A stretch of DNA of 40,241 nucleotides from Octadecabacter sp. (GTDB taxonomy: Bacteria; Pseudomonadota; Alphaproteobacteria; Rhodobacterales; Rhodobacteraceae): contig JAHBAO020000108.1 in the NCBI GenBank assembly GCA_018500065.2, forward strand, positions 1 through 40,241, read 5' to 3'. The position numbers were made by a program, and so were the translations under genes. Each line of letters starts with the position of its first letter. Within the stretch, counting starts at the first letter, position 1. The notes under the pieces are model-generated. The model worked only from the letters and a program-made list of their open reading frames with translations. It was not told the DNA's origin and made no database searches. Of this stretch, positions 23,253-31,782 are shown piece by piece.

Positions 23253-25107
23253 TTTGGCGTGCTCCTAAGGGGGTCGCACGCGCTTCGCACGCGCGCGCGT
23301 GCGGTGCAATTGAATAATCTTCATCATTTCGCTGAATGAAATTGGGGCGCGGCAAAGGGGGCGGATTGTGAATGGTGTAGGCCAAGGTTGCCATAGTGCC
23401 CACGAGGTCGACCAGGGTGGGGGCGCAAAGGTAGCGGGGGTGCCAAGTCGGGGCGAAGGATTGCTTGAAGCGCCGCAATCCGGCTGAGGCCGCAACCGCG
23501 CGGGCAGCATAAGCGCTTTTCAGTGCCGTTGCCGGGACGGCCGCCAATGAAAAGCGCTTTGCGCCGTCATGAATGGCTGCAAGAATTCCCGAATGGACAA
23601 GGGCATGGAGTGTTCCGTTCGGAAGGGCCGCGCCAGATGGCAAGTGCGCGTGGCGCATGAGGTCCAGCGTCCAGAGATCGCCGGTGTGAAAACTGACGAA
23701 CGCGACCGGCGTCGCCCCAACATAGGCCGCGAATACACGTTGGTGACGCAAGTATTCAGGGCAAAATCGCCCCATCGAATGCCCGCGCTCTCCACCTGAT
23801 GCACGCGCCCATTTTTGCGCGATTTCGGCCAGAGAAGCGGTGTCGCGGACTTCGCAAATGTGCAGGGCTGAGGTTCCAAAGCTTTTAAGTGCGCGGCGTA
23901 GTTGGCGTTTTTCTGCGCCTTGGGTCGACCATGTGGACACATCAATCATCGCATCTTGTGCACACAAAATGGTCTTCCACCCTGATTTGCGTGCAAGAGC
24001 CGCTTGCTTTGCCGAACATTTATAAACGGAGCTTGGCGCGCCTTTTTTGCGCAGGTCCGAGAAGGTTATTGTTTCGGGAAAGTCCCCCAAGACCGCCCCA
24101 TTCCCCCAGCAAGACAGCGTGAGGAGGGGCGCTTTCTTGTGGGGGAAAACTTGGGCCGATTGCTGCGCGAGGGCGGCTTCGGGATGCTTTAACGGACGTG
24201 GAGCGACAGGTTGTGTCGGGCGGATCAGACAAAGCAATGCGATTGCGGCGGGAAGTGCATAATAGATGGTGCGAAACGCCAGAAGTGCCGCCATTGCCGA
24301 GGCAGAATGGCTAACCGGAATAAGTGCGAGCAATGACAGATCAAACGCGCCAACGCCGCCAGGGGCGTTAGAAAGCAGTCCGGCACCAAGGGCCACGACG
24401 TAAGCCGCAAAAAGAAGCTGGAAAGAAATTGGTTCCGGCCACAACACCCAGAGTGCGGCTGCGGCAAACCCAGTGTCCGCTGCGGTCGCGCAAAGTAATA
24501 CGAGGAGCGTCGAGGCCCGAACCGGTGCCGGTATCCAGCCAAGGCGGTGACTGAGGCTTGCTAAGAACACCAAGCCAAAAAGCGAAGCGATGCCACCTAA
24601 AACGAGCGCGTTAGAGTGGGGCATAAGACCAGATGGCGGCACGATCAGCACTGCGACCACGGCGAGCGCGGCCAGAAACGAGAGGCTTACTGCTGCGGAA
24701 AGTCGTGCAACTGCGGCTGCCGTTAAGTCCGGAAGACAACGCCAGCGGACCAACGCACTTGTCACAGCACCAAAACCCAAAGTCTGGGAAACTGCTATGG
24801 CCTTTATACCTGCGCTGCGTGCAAGGCTTGGGTGTTGGCGGGTTTGGAGGACGCGGTGCACCAACACGTCATAGATGCCAATTGCGCGAAAGCTGAGTGC
24901 CGTAAACACTAAGGCAGCGATCCATTGCCACCAATGCAAGGACACGAACGCAGTCCAGATAGCGACGCTGTCTAACTGTGCGATGTGGCGCACAAACAGC
25001 GCCCCAAATACCGCAAGCGCAACAACGGGGACAGTCTTTGAAATCCACCCCGCCCTGACGAAGGTGCGCATCCCCAGCGCGGTTTTTTTAATTTGAGACA
25101 TGCCCAT
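23221..25107 (-). CDS. mprF: MprF-like bifunctional phosphatidylglycerol aminoacyltransferase
   Basis: 628 residues. The N-terminal half is polytopic (about eight hydrophobic segments between residues 10 and 310) and contains the LPG-synthase membrane-domain pattern LSNAPGGVGAFDLSLLALIP. The C-terminal half (about 340-590) is a DUF2156-type GNAT-fold domain, as in enzymes that move an aminoacyl group from tRNA to phosphatidylglycerol. Product lipids alter surface charge and acid or peptide resistance; which amino acid is used cannot be told. The start at 25107 has GAGG six bases upstream (Met at 25101 is an alternative); the reading frame from 25218 is too long. The stop lies 32 bases inside bmt, an odd overlap. 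Confidence 0.78.
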   Translation of the reverse strand: MGMSQIKKTALGMRTFVRAGWISKTVPVVALAVFGALFVRHIAQLDSVAIWTAFVSLHWWQWIAALVFTALSFRAIGIYDVLVHRVLQTRQHPSLARSAGIKAIAVSQTLGFGAVTSALVRWRCLPDLTAAAVARLSAAVSLSFLAALAVVAVLIVPPSGLMPHSNALVLGGIASLFGLVFLASLSHRLGWIPAPVRASTLLVLLCATAADTGFAAAALWVLWPEPISFQLLFAAYVVALGAGLLSNAPGGVGAFDLSLLALIPVSHSASAMAALLAFRTIYYALPAAIALLCLIRPTQPVAPRPLKHPEAALAQQSAQVFPHKKAPLLTLSCWGNGAVLGDFPETITFSDLRKKGAPSSVYKCSAKQAALARKSGWKTILCAQDAMIDVSTWSTQGAEKRQLRRALKSFGTSALHICEVRDTASLAEIAQKWARASGGERGHSMGRFCPEYLRHQRVFAAYVGATPVAFVSFHTGDLWTLDLMRHAHLPSGAALPNGTLHALVHSGILAAIHDGAKRFSLAAVPATALKSAYAARAVAASAGLRRFKQSFAPTWHPRYLCAPTLVDLVGTMATLAYTIHNPPPLPRPNFIQRNDEDYSIAPHARACEARATPLGARQNVHDPAQHPV

Positions 25108-25254
25108 TCCCCACCTCAATTTCAGATTGACCCCACAAGGAGGACATTTGCAGGGGAATGGTTTTACAAAGGTAAAGGCCATCGCGTCTAATGACGGGAT
25201 GGCCCAAACTGTATTCATTGAATTTGAACGAAATTCCGCTCAATCGCACAGGAT

Positions 25255-25569
25255 TTAGACTTCGCCGATCAACTGCTCTTTGGCCTCTGCCATGCACTCG
25301 GCCATTTTCGCGCGGATCGTGGCTTCGTCGGACAAATGACCGATGTCGTTGAACAGTTTGCGGTAGACGTCCTCATGGCCTGCTTCTTCGAAATCGGCTT
25401 TGATGACGTCTTTGGCGTATTCAGCGGCTTCGTCGCCTTCTTTGCCCAGCAAACCAGCGGCCCAGAGGCCAACAAGCTTGTTGCGGCGGGCGTCTGCCTT
25501 GAACTGCATTTCTGCGTCATGGGCGAATTTGTTTTCAAATGCGTTCTCGCGGTCGTCAAAAGTGGACAT
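25255..25569 (-). CDS. F1-ATPase inhibitor zeta subunit (DUF1476)
   Basis: 104 residues, the full length of the DUF1476 family, whose Paracoccus member is the zeta subunit that blocks ATP hydrolysis by F1-ATPase. The N-terminus MSTFDDRENAFENKFAHDAE is the inhibitory segment, and the conserved core ADARRNKLVGLWAAGLLGK and AEEYAKDVIKADFEE-like helices follow (here AAEYAKDVIKADFEEAGHED). It is a small, soluble, all-helical protein, acting at the inner membrane through the ATP synthase. It stands alone, divergent from purC by 140 bases. Confidence 0.92.
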   Translation of the reverse strand: MSTFDDRENAFENKFAHDAEMQFKADARRNKLVGLWAAGLLGKEGDEAAEYAKDVIKADFEEAGHEDVYRKLFNDIGHLSDEATIRAKMAECMAEAKEQLIGEV

Positions 25570-25668
25570 TTTCGGGCTCCATTAGGTGTTCATACAAGAT
25601 ATGCCCCTCGCAGCGCTTGCCCGCAAGGGGGGCTTGGCTTATGAGGCGCGTATCAGGCCTTTTCTGCC

Positions 25669-25687
25669 CTCTTTGACCTCCAAAGAG
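25669..25687 (+). promoter_or_regulatory. Hairpin just ahead of the purC ribosome site
   Basis: CTCTTTG (25669-25675) pairs with CAAAGAG (25681-25687) around a 5-base loop. It ends about 11 bases before the GGAG of purC, where it could influence translation or mark a transcript end from upstream. Confidence 0.35.
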
Positions 25688-25709
25688 AGGGGCCTGCGCA
25701 GGAGACAGC

Positions 25710-26471
25710 ATGGCACGTCGCAAACTGGTTTATGAAGGCAAGGCGAAGATCCTTTATGAAGGGACTGAGCCGGGGACGCTCATTCAATATTTCAAGGATG
25801 ACGCGACCGCGTTTAATGCGGAAAAGAAAGATATTATCGACGGTAAGGGTGTCCTGAACAACCGCCTGTCTGAGTTCTTTATGCTGGGTCTTCAGCGCAT
25901 CGGCGTGCCGACCCATTTCATCAAGCGCATCAACATGCGTGAGCAACTGATCCGTCAGGTCGAGATCATCCCGCTCGAAGTGATTGTGCGCAACTTTGCC
26001 GCAGGAACGATGGCCAAGCGCCTTGGCATGGAAGAGGGCACACCGCTGCCGCGCCCGATTGTTGAGTTTTCTTACAAGGACGACTCGCTTGGTGATCCGC
26101 TGGTTCCAGAAGAATACATTATCGCCTTTGGTTGGGCCTCGCAGCAGGACTTGGACGATATTGTCGCGCTCGCGCTGCGGGTGAATGACTTTATGGCCGG
26201 TGTTATGCACGGTGTTGGTATCAAACTGATCGATTTCAAAATCGAGATTGGCCGCGTTTGGGACAATGATTTCATGCGCCTTGTTGTAGCCGATGAAATC
26301 AGTCCTGACAGCTGCCGTTTGTGGGACATTGAAAGCGGGCGCAAGCTTGATAAAGACGTGTTCCGTCAAGACCTTGGTGATCTGGCGGATGCCTATACCG
26401 AAGTTGCAAAACGCCTTGGTGTGATGCCGTCAAATGCGACGAACATCACCAAGCCCACACTGATTAACTAA
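25710..26471 (+). CDS. purC: SAICAR synthase
   Basis: Phosphoribosylaminoimidazole-succinocarboxamide synthase: joins CAIR and aspartate with ATP in purine synthesis. 253 residues beginning ARRKLVYEGKAKILYEG. Family signatures visible are VEIIPLEVIVRNFAAGTMAKR and LIDFKIEIGR, then the metal-binding segment DEISPDSCRLWD. GGAG lies 7 bases ahead of the ATG. It heads purC-purS-purQ. PurL, which would complete the FGAM synthase with PurS and PurQ, is not in the window. Confidence 0.97.
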   Translation: MARRKLVYEGKAKILYEGTEPGTLIQYFKDDATAFNAEKKDIIDGKGVLNNRLSEFFMLGLQRIGVPTHFIKRINMREQLIRQVEIIPLEVIVRNFAAGTMAKRLGMEEGTPLPRPIVEFSYKDDSLGDPLVPEEYIIAFGWASQQDLDDIVALALRVNDFMAGVMHGVGIKLIDFKIEIGRVWDNDFMRLVVADEISPDSCRLWDIESGRKLDKDVFRQDLGDLADAYTEVAKRLGVMPSNATNITKPTLIN

Positions 26472-26489
26472 CAAAGAGAGACTGCTGCC

Positions 26490-26720
26490 ATGAAAGCCCG
26501 CGTACATGTGATGTTGAAAGACGGTGTTTTGGACCCACAAGGGGCTGCCGTGAAGCACGCGCTTGGCGCTCTTGGGTTTGATGGGGTGGACGGCGTTCGC
26601 CAAGGTAAAGTCATCGAGCTTGATCTGGCGGACGGCACATCTGAAGCCCAAGTCGGTGAAATGTGTGAAAAGCTGCTCGCCAATACAGTGATCGAAAGCT
26701 ACCGGATCGAAGTTCTATGA
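26490..26720 (+). CDS. purS: Phosphoribosylformylglycinamidine synthase subunit PurS
   Basis: 76-residue small subunit of the three-part FGAM synthase (PurL-PurQ-PurS), thought to hold the complex together for ammonia channelling. Typical features: opening MKARVHVMLKDGVLDPQG, then GVDGVRQGKVIELDL and the closing VIESYRIEV. It is 18 bases after purC and overlaps purQ by four bases (ATGA). Confidence 0.96.
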   Translation: MKARVHVMLKDGVLDPQGAAVKHALGALGFDGVDGVRQGKVIELDLADGTSEAQVGEMCEKLLANTVIESYRIEVL

Positions 26721-27385
26721 AGGCGGCAGTCATCCAGTTTCCGGGATCGAACTGCGACCGTGACATGGCTGTGGCGCTTGAGAAATCTGGCGCGGATGTC
26801 ACGACAGTTTGGCACAAAGATGCAGCCCTTCCAAAGGGCGTTGACCTGGTGGCGATCCCGGGCGGGTTCTCGTTTGGGGACTATTTGCGCTGTGGTGCGA
26901 TTGCGGCGAATTCGCCGGTTTGTAACGCCGTTGTCGATCACGCGAATGCCGGTGGCTACGTGCTCGGTGTTTGTAATGGCTTCCAAATTCTGACCGAAAC
27001 AGGCCTGTTGCCTGGTGCGTTGTTGCGCAATGCGGGGCTGAAATACATTTGCCGCACGGTTGGGTTGAAAATCGAAACCAGCAATTCCGCCTATACTGAG
27101 GGCTACACTGCTGGCGTTGAAATCGGCGTGCCGATTGCGCACCATGACGGCAATTATTTTGCTGATGATGCGACGATTGCGCAGCTTAAAGGCGATGATC
27201 GCGTGGCCTTTACCTACACCGACAACCCGAACGGATCGCGGGGCGATATTGCTGGTATTTTGTCGGAAAACCGTCGTGTACTGGGCATGATGCCACACCC
27301 CGAACGTGCCTTTGAAGACGCCCACGGTAACACCGATGGTCAGCGTCTTTTTGCCGGTTTGATGGCGCAACTGGCCAACGCCTAA
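26717..27385 (+). CDS. purQ: Phosphoribosylformylglycinamidine synthase subunit PurQ
   Basis: Glutaminase subunit of FGAM synthase, class I amidotransferase. 222 residues. The catalytic nucleophile is the Cys in VLGVCNGFQIL (about residue 86), and the His/Glu dyad is in MMPHPERAFE near the C-terminus (about 195-200). The start MKAAVIQFPGSNCDRDM is the family pattern. It overlaps purS, which fixes the start. No terminator-like hairpin is evident before dctB 61 bases further on. Confidence 0.97.
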   Translation: MKAAVIQFPGSNCDRDMAVALEKSGADVTTVWHKDAALPKGVDLVAIPGGFSFGDYLRCGAIAANSPVCNAVVDHANAGGYVLGVCNGFQILTETGLLPGALLRNAGLKYICRTVGLKIETSNSAYTEGYTAGVEIGVPIAHHDGNYFADDATIAQLKGDDRVAFTYTDNPNGSRGDIAGILSENRRVLGMMPHPERAFEDAHGNTDGQRLFAGLMAQLANA

Positions 27386-27446
27386 GCGGTGTGATGGACG
27401 CCGCGCGGGTAGGGCGGTAGTATCTTGAAATGACCTGGGGAACTTT

Positions 27447-29183
27447 GTGATACGGCGCCGCCTGTCGCCTGTTTGGAGGACGCGTATCCTTGTGGCTGCG
27501 CTTGTCGCGGTCGCGTGCAGCGTCGTCTACACGTCCAACCGGCTTTTGACAGAACGCTTTACGGAACGCACCCGTGGTGCTGCCGAGGTGCGGCTGGCAC
27601 TGTATTCCGCCAACCTTATCAGCGAGTTGCGGCGAAATTCGATTGTGCCACAACTGTTGGCGCGCGACCCTGCATTGATTGGTGCGTTGAACTCGGCCGA
27701 TTACACGCAATCGACATCGCGGTTGTTGTCGTTCGTTGACGAAATTGGCGCAGCGTCCTTGGTTTTGATGGATACGGACGGGCGCATCGTTGCGGCGACG
27801 AACCGCGAACTGTTGGGGGGGAACTTACGCTCGCAAAGGTCGTTCTTCGACGCGCTGCGCTCCAATGTCACGACGTTTACGGTCGATGAACGCGAAGAGG
27901 GCGGATATTCGTTTACCTATTCACGCCGGATCGAAGACAGCAGTTTGGTGATTGGTGTTGTTTCGGTCGAGGTGGATTTGGCGAAATTGGAACGCTCATG
28001 GGCCGGTATTTCCGATGCGGTTATGGTGCTCGACAGCCAAGGGGTTGCGATTTTGGCAACGGAACCGCGTTGGCGTGGGCGCCTTGAGGAAGAAGGGATC
28101 GCCCTTTTGGAGCCGCAAACCGCGATCGAGCGCGCGCTTCGTGGCACGCCGGATTGGTCTGCTTTGCCGATTGATGCCTACCTGCGCGGTGACGGTGTGA
28201 TGCGCCAAGAAGTGCGCGTGCCGTTTCAGGGGTGGCGCGTGGTTAGTTTCACAACGTTCCAATCGGTGCGCGAACGGGTGAATGCGATTTTGGCGCTCGA
28301 AATCATGGGTTTCGCGATCACGCTGGCGGGGCTATTTTGGTTCCTGTCACGCAGATCAAACCTCGCGGCGCGGATGTTCCAGATGGAATCGGCGGAGCTT
28401 CGCCAGTTGAATAGCCGCCTACAGCGGGAAATTGCCGAGCGTAAGAAGGTCGAAAAGGACCTTGAAGTGGCTGAGCAAACGGTCGCGCAAACGTCTAAAC
28501 TGGCCGCCCTTGGTGAGATGTCAGCCGCCGTTTCACATGAGTTGAACCAACCCCTTGCGGCGATGAAAACCTACCTCGCTGGCGCGCGTCTTTTGATCAG
28601 CCGCGAGCGTCCCGATGAGGCCATTGTCGCGGTGCAACGGATCGACAGCCTGATTGAGCGGATGGGCGCGATTACCAAGCAGCTGAAATCCTATGCGCGC
28701 AAAGGCAAAGATAGCCTTGAACCCGTTGATATGAAGGACGCGGTGCTGTCATCGTTGTCTATGATGGAACCGCAATTGCGCCAACGGCAAGTGGCGATAA
28801 CGCGCACTTTGCCGGACCATCCGGTGATGATTTTTGGCGATAGAATGCGCTTGGAACAGGTCATCATCAACCTGCTGCGCAACGCTTTGGACGCCACCAA
28901 AATGGCGGGTGAACCGGTGATCGAAATCCTGCTGGTACAGGGCGATGTGGCACGCCTTTCCGTGCGCGACAATGGGGGTGGAATTGAAGACCTCGATGAG
29001 TTGTTTGAACCGTTTTACACCACCAAAGCCCCGGGGGATGGTACAGGCTTGGGGCTTGCTATCTCATCGGGCATCGTAAACGACTTCGGCGGACGGTTGA
29101 TCGCGCGCAATTCTGCGAAAGGCGGGGCTGTATTTGAAGTAGAACTGCCCATATTGGGTTCAGATTTAGAAGCAGCGGAGTAA
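27447..29183 (+). CDS. dctB: DctB-type C4-dicarboxylate sensor kinase
   Basis: 578 residues from GTG, with GGGGA six bases upstream. Membrane segments near 13-30 and 281-300 enclose a long double-PAS-like periplasmic sensor domain, as in DctB. A coiled segment (about 310-350) leads to the phospho-acceptor His364 (AAVSHELNQPLAAMKTYL) and an ATPase domain with NLLRNALDA, RDNGGGI, FEPFYTTK and GTGLGLAIS. The HELNQPL box is characteristic of the NtrB/DctB group, which pairs with NtrC-type regulators; the next gene is such a regulator. Ligands are likely succinate-type acids, by family. No dct transporter genes are in view. Confidence 0.88.
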   Translation: MIRRRLSPVWRTRILVAALVAVACSVVYTSNRLLTERFTERTRGAAEVRLALYSANLISELRRNSIVPQLLARDPALIGALNSADYTQSTSRLLSFVDEIGAASLVLMDTDGRIVAATNRELLGGNLRSQRSFFDALRSNVTTFTVDEREEGGYSFTYSRRIEDSSLVIGVVSVEVDLAKLERSWAGISDAVMVLDSQGVAILATEPRWRGRLEEEGIALLEPQTAIERALRGTPDWSALPIDAYLRGDGVMRQEVRVPFQGWRVVSFTTFQSVRERVNAILALEIMGFAITLAGLFWFLSRRSNLAARMFQMESAELRQLNSRLQREIAERKKVEKDLEVAEQTVAQTSKLAALGEMSAAVSHELNQPLAAMKTYLAGARLLISRERPDEAIVAVQRIDSLIERMGAITKQLKSYARKGKDSLEPVDMKDAVLSSLSMMEPQLRQRQVAITRTLPDHPVMIFGDRMRLEQVIINLLRNALDATKMAGEPVIEILLVQGDVARLSVRDNGGGIEDLDELFEPFYTTKAPGDGTGLGLAISSGIVNDFGGRLIARNSAKGGAVFEVELPILGSDLEAAE

Positions 29184-29187
29184 ACGC

Positions 29188-30522
29188 ATGGCTCAGGCAA
29201 TGAAAATCGCGATTGTTGATGACGAACAGGACATGCGGCAGTCCATTTCCCAGTGGCTGGCCCTGTCGGGTTACGACACAGAGACATTCGCCAGTGCGGA
29301 AGACGCGCTGAAAGGTGTGGGTCAGGATTATCCGGGTATCGTTGTCAGTGACATCAAGATGCCGGGCATGGATGGCATGCAGTTTCTGAAGAAGCTGAAG
29401 GGCGTTGATAGTTCGCTCCCCGTTATCATGATCACGGGCCACGGCGATGTGCCGATGGCGGTTGAGGCGATGCGTATTGGCGCGTTCGATTTCCTTGAAA
29501 AGCCGTTCAACCCAGACCGCATGACGGAATTGGCCAAAAAGGCGACCGTTGCGCGCCGTTTGACGCTGGATAACCGTGCGCTGCGCCGTGAATTGTCAGA
29601 CGGTGGTGCGTTGATGAAAAAGCTCATCGGTGCATCGCCTGTCATGGAGCGTTTGAAAGAAGACATCCTTGATCTGGGGCAGGCCGATGGCCATGCGCTG
29701 ATTGAGGGCGAGACGGGGACGGGTAAAACGCTGGTCGCGCACGCGCTGCATGCTGTTGGCGCGCGTGCGAACAAGAAATTCGTGCTGATTTCATGTGCCG
29801 CCTATGAGGAAGACGCGCTGTCCAAGCGGCTGTTTGGCCCTGCAGGGCAGGACGATCCGATCCCTGCGATGGAGGAAGCCCGCGGTGGTACATTGGTGCT
29901 GGAGGACATCGAAGCCTTGTCCGAGACCAACCAAGCGCGTTTGCTGACGGCAATTAACGAACAGGGCACACCCGCCGAAACCCGCATCGTTGCCATTTGT
30001 AACCTGCAGGACGAAGGCAAAACCTGCGAAAGCGTGCTGCGCAATGATCTGTTTTATCGCCTGGCCGCTTTGCGGATCACCGTGCCGCCGCTGCGGGCAC
30101 GTGGTGAAGATATCCTGACGCTTTTCACCCGTTTGGGCGAAGGCTTTGCCGAGGAATATGGTTGTGATGCGCCAGAAGTATCCGCACAAGAAGCCGCGCA
30201 ATTGCTGCAAGCGCCGTGGCCGGGCAACGTGCGCCAGCTTTATAACGTGGCCGAACGCGCTGTGCTGCAAAACCGCCGTGGCTCAGGTACGATTGCCAGC
30301 CTCTTGATGACGGAAGACGACGAAAGCCAGCCTGCGATCACCCCCGAGGGCAAACCGCTTAAGGAATTCGTCGAGGCATTTGAGCGGATGTTGATTGACA
30401 ACCCCATGCGCCGCCACAAAGGGTCCATCGTGAACGTCATGGAAGAACTGTGCCTGCCGCGCCGGACGTTGAACGAAAAGATGGCGAAATACGGGCTGCA
30501 ACGATCTGATTATCTTGGGTAA
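29188..30522 (+). CDS. dctD: DctD-type NtrC-family response regulator lacking the GAFTGA loop
   Basis: 444 residues: receiver domain (1-120, phospho-acceptor Asp55 in VVSDIKMPGMDG, Lys105), AAA+ domain (about 145-345) with Walker A GETGTGKT (174-181), Walker B-like GGTLVLEDIE and a conserved RNDLFYRLAALRI, then a Fis-type HTH (about 395-440). The loop expected after ELFG, carrying GAFTGA for sigma-54 contact, is absent: the sequence runs RLFGPAGQDDPIPAMEEARGG. So it probably cannot open sigma-54 promoters in the usual way. It begins four bases after dctB, with its ribosome site inside the dctB end. Confidence 0.88.
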   Translation: MAQAMKIAIVDDEQDMRQSISQWLALSGYDTETFASAEDALKGVGQDYPGIVVSDIKMPGMDGMQFLKKLKGVDSSLPVIMITGHGDVPMAVEAMRIGAFDFLEKPFNPDRMTELAKKATVARRLTLDNRALRRELSDGGALMKKLIGASPVMERLKEDILDLGQADGHALIEGETGTGKTLVAHALHAVGARANKKFVLISCAAYEEDALSKRLFGPAGQDDPIPAMEEARGGTLVLEDIEALSETNQARLLTAINEQGTPAETRIVAICNLQDEGKTCESVLRNDLFYRLAALRITVPPLRARGEDILTLFTRLGEGFAEEYGCDAPEVSAQEAAQLLQAPWPGNVRQLYNVAERAVLQNRRGSGTIASLLMTEDDESQPAITPEGKPLKEFVEAFERMLIDNPMRRHKGSIVNVMEELCLPRRTLNEKMAKYGLQRSDYLG

Positions 30523-30537
30523 ATCAGGCTGTATGGC

Positions 30538-31335
30538 GTGAAGATTGTCAGCCTAAATGCGTGGGGTGGGCAGGTTTGGCCCGCGCTTGGCAGTTGGCTT
30601 GGCAGCTACGGCGCGGATGTCGTCTGTCTTCAGGAAATGATCAAGCCGGTTGATCCCAGCCCGCCGTGGCTGGCTTACCGCGATGCGTTTCGCAGTCTGA
30701 ATCAACGATCTGATTTGTTTGGTGACATCTGCAAGTCGCTCCCTCATCACAACGCGGCCTTTCACCCCGCAGTGCAAGGCAAACTGAGCGATACGGCTGG
30801 CGTTGAATACGTGTCCCAGCACGGTTTGGGCCAATGGTGCGCGCCAGGCCTGACTGTTTTGGATCGCATAGACGGTTTTGTGCATGGCGCATTTCGCAAA
30901 GATGGATGGGGAGATGAACCTGTGCCGCGCGGGTTTCAGGCGGTGCGTTTGGCGCAGCAAGGGCGTGCACGCTCCGTAACGATCGCCCATTTCCACGGGT
31001 TGCGCGACGCGGCCGGAAAGGGCGACACCCCACTGCGTCAGGAACAGGCGAAGCGCGCTATCACGCTGCTGTCGCAAATTGCGTCGCCCAAAGACGATGT
31101 GGTTTTAGCAGGTGATTTCAACATCCTACCAACGAGCGAGACGTTTGATATTTTCGCAGATTGGGGGCTGCGCGATCTGGTCGGCACACAAGATACGCGC
31201 ACGCAGCTTTACCGCAAAGACGTGCGGCACGCCAATTACATGCTGGTGTCCGCGTCGGTTAAAGTCCAAGCGTTTGAGGTCTTGGCAGCCCCCGTTGTGT
31301 CCGACCATTGCCCGCTGGTGGTGTCGCTGGGTTAG
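30538..31335 (+). CDS. Endonuclease/exonuclease/phosphatase family protein
   Basis: 265 residues from a GTG 15 bases after dctD. The EEP fold motifs are all visible: KIVSLNAWGGQ at the start, VVCLQEM (metal-binding Glu, about residue 31), VVLAGDFNILP (about 188) and the final SDHCPLVVSL. Members cleave phosphodiester or phosphoester bonds in nucleic acids, inositol phosphates or sphingomyelin; no feature here narrows the substrate. No signal peptide. It may share the dctBD transcript, though a functional link is not evident. Confidence 0.82.
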   Translation: MKIVSLNAWGGQVWPALGSWLGSYGADVVCLQEMIKPVDPSPPWLAYRDAFRSLNQRSDLFGDICKSLPHHNAAFHPAVQGKLSDTAGVEYVSQHGLGQWCAPGLTVLDRIDGFVHGAFRKDGWGDEPVPRGFQAVRLAQQGRARSVTIAHFHGLRDAAGKGDTPLRQEQAKRAITLLSQIASPKDDVVLAGDFNILPTSETFDIFADWGLRDLVGTQDTRTQLYRKDVRHANYMLVSASVKVQAFEVLAAPVVSDHCPLVVSLG

Positions 31336-31782
31336 AACAAAAACGCATTCGCGTTCGATCCGGTCACTTTGAAGTTGTAAAATACCCCCGTTCCCCCCTA
31401 TGTATAAACCACGGGTGGTTGCCATAACGCTTTGCGCAAAATCCCGGTGAGTTTTTCTGTGTTTTGGTTGAGTGGCCCGATCATGCGATCCCGTCATACC
31501 CATAAGACAGACCGAAGAATGTGGTTTCTTAACAAGAAGCTAGATGAATAGCCCTCGGCGGTGATGGAAAACCTAAACGCTTGGGGCCTTGAATGGGCCG
31601 CTTTCGCATATGCATTGGTGGTCGGAGACCAACGCGATGGACCGCGCGATATTACTTAGCGAGAGAGCGACGAGCCAATTGGTTCGCGCATCCGCTGGTG
31701 CGCGCATCGCCACAATCAAACACGCGTCAGACACCGTAGCATCCTTAGGGGTGCCGCCAAATGGCGCGTGGAACAGGATACA
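31336..31782 (+). promoter_or_regulatory. 447-base leader region of rne
   Basis: No gene is supported here. Several local hairpins occur close to the start of rne: TGGTC/GACCA around GGA (31619-31631), CGCGCA/TGCGCG (31685-31704) and CGCC/GGCG (31755-31766), the last some 16 bases before the start codon. In E. coli the rne 5' leader is long and mediates feedback by RNase E; a comparable role here is inferred from size and structure only. Confidence 0.45.
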
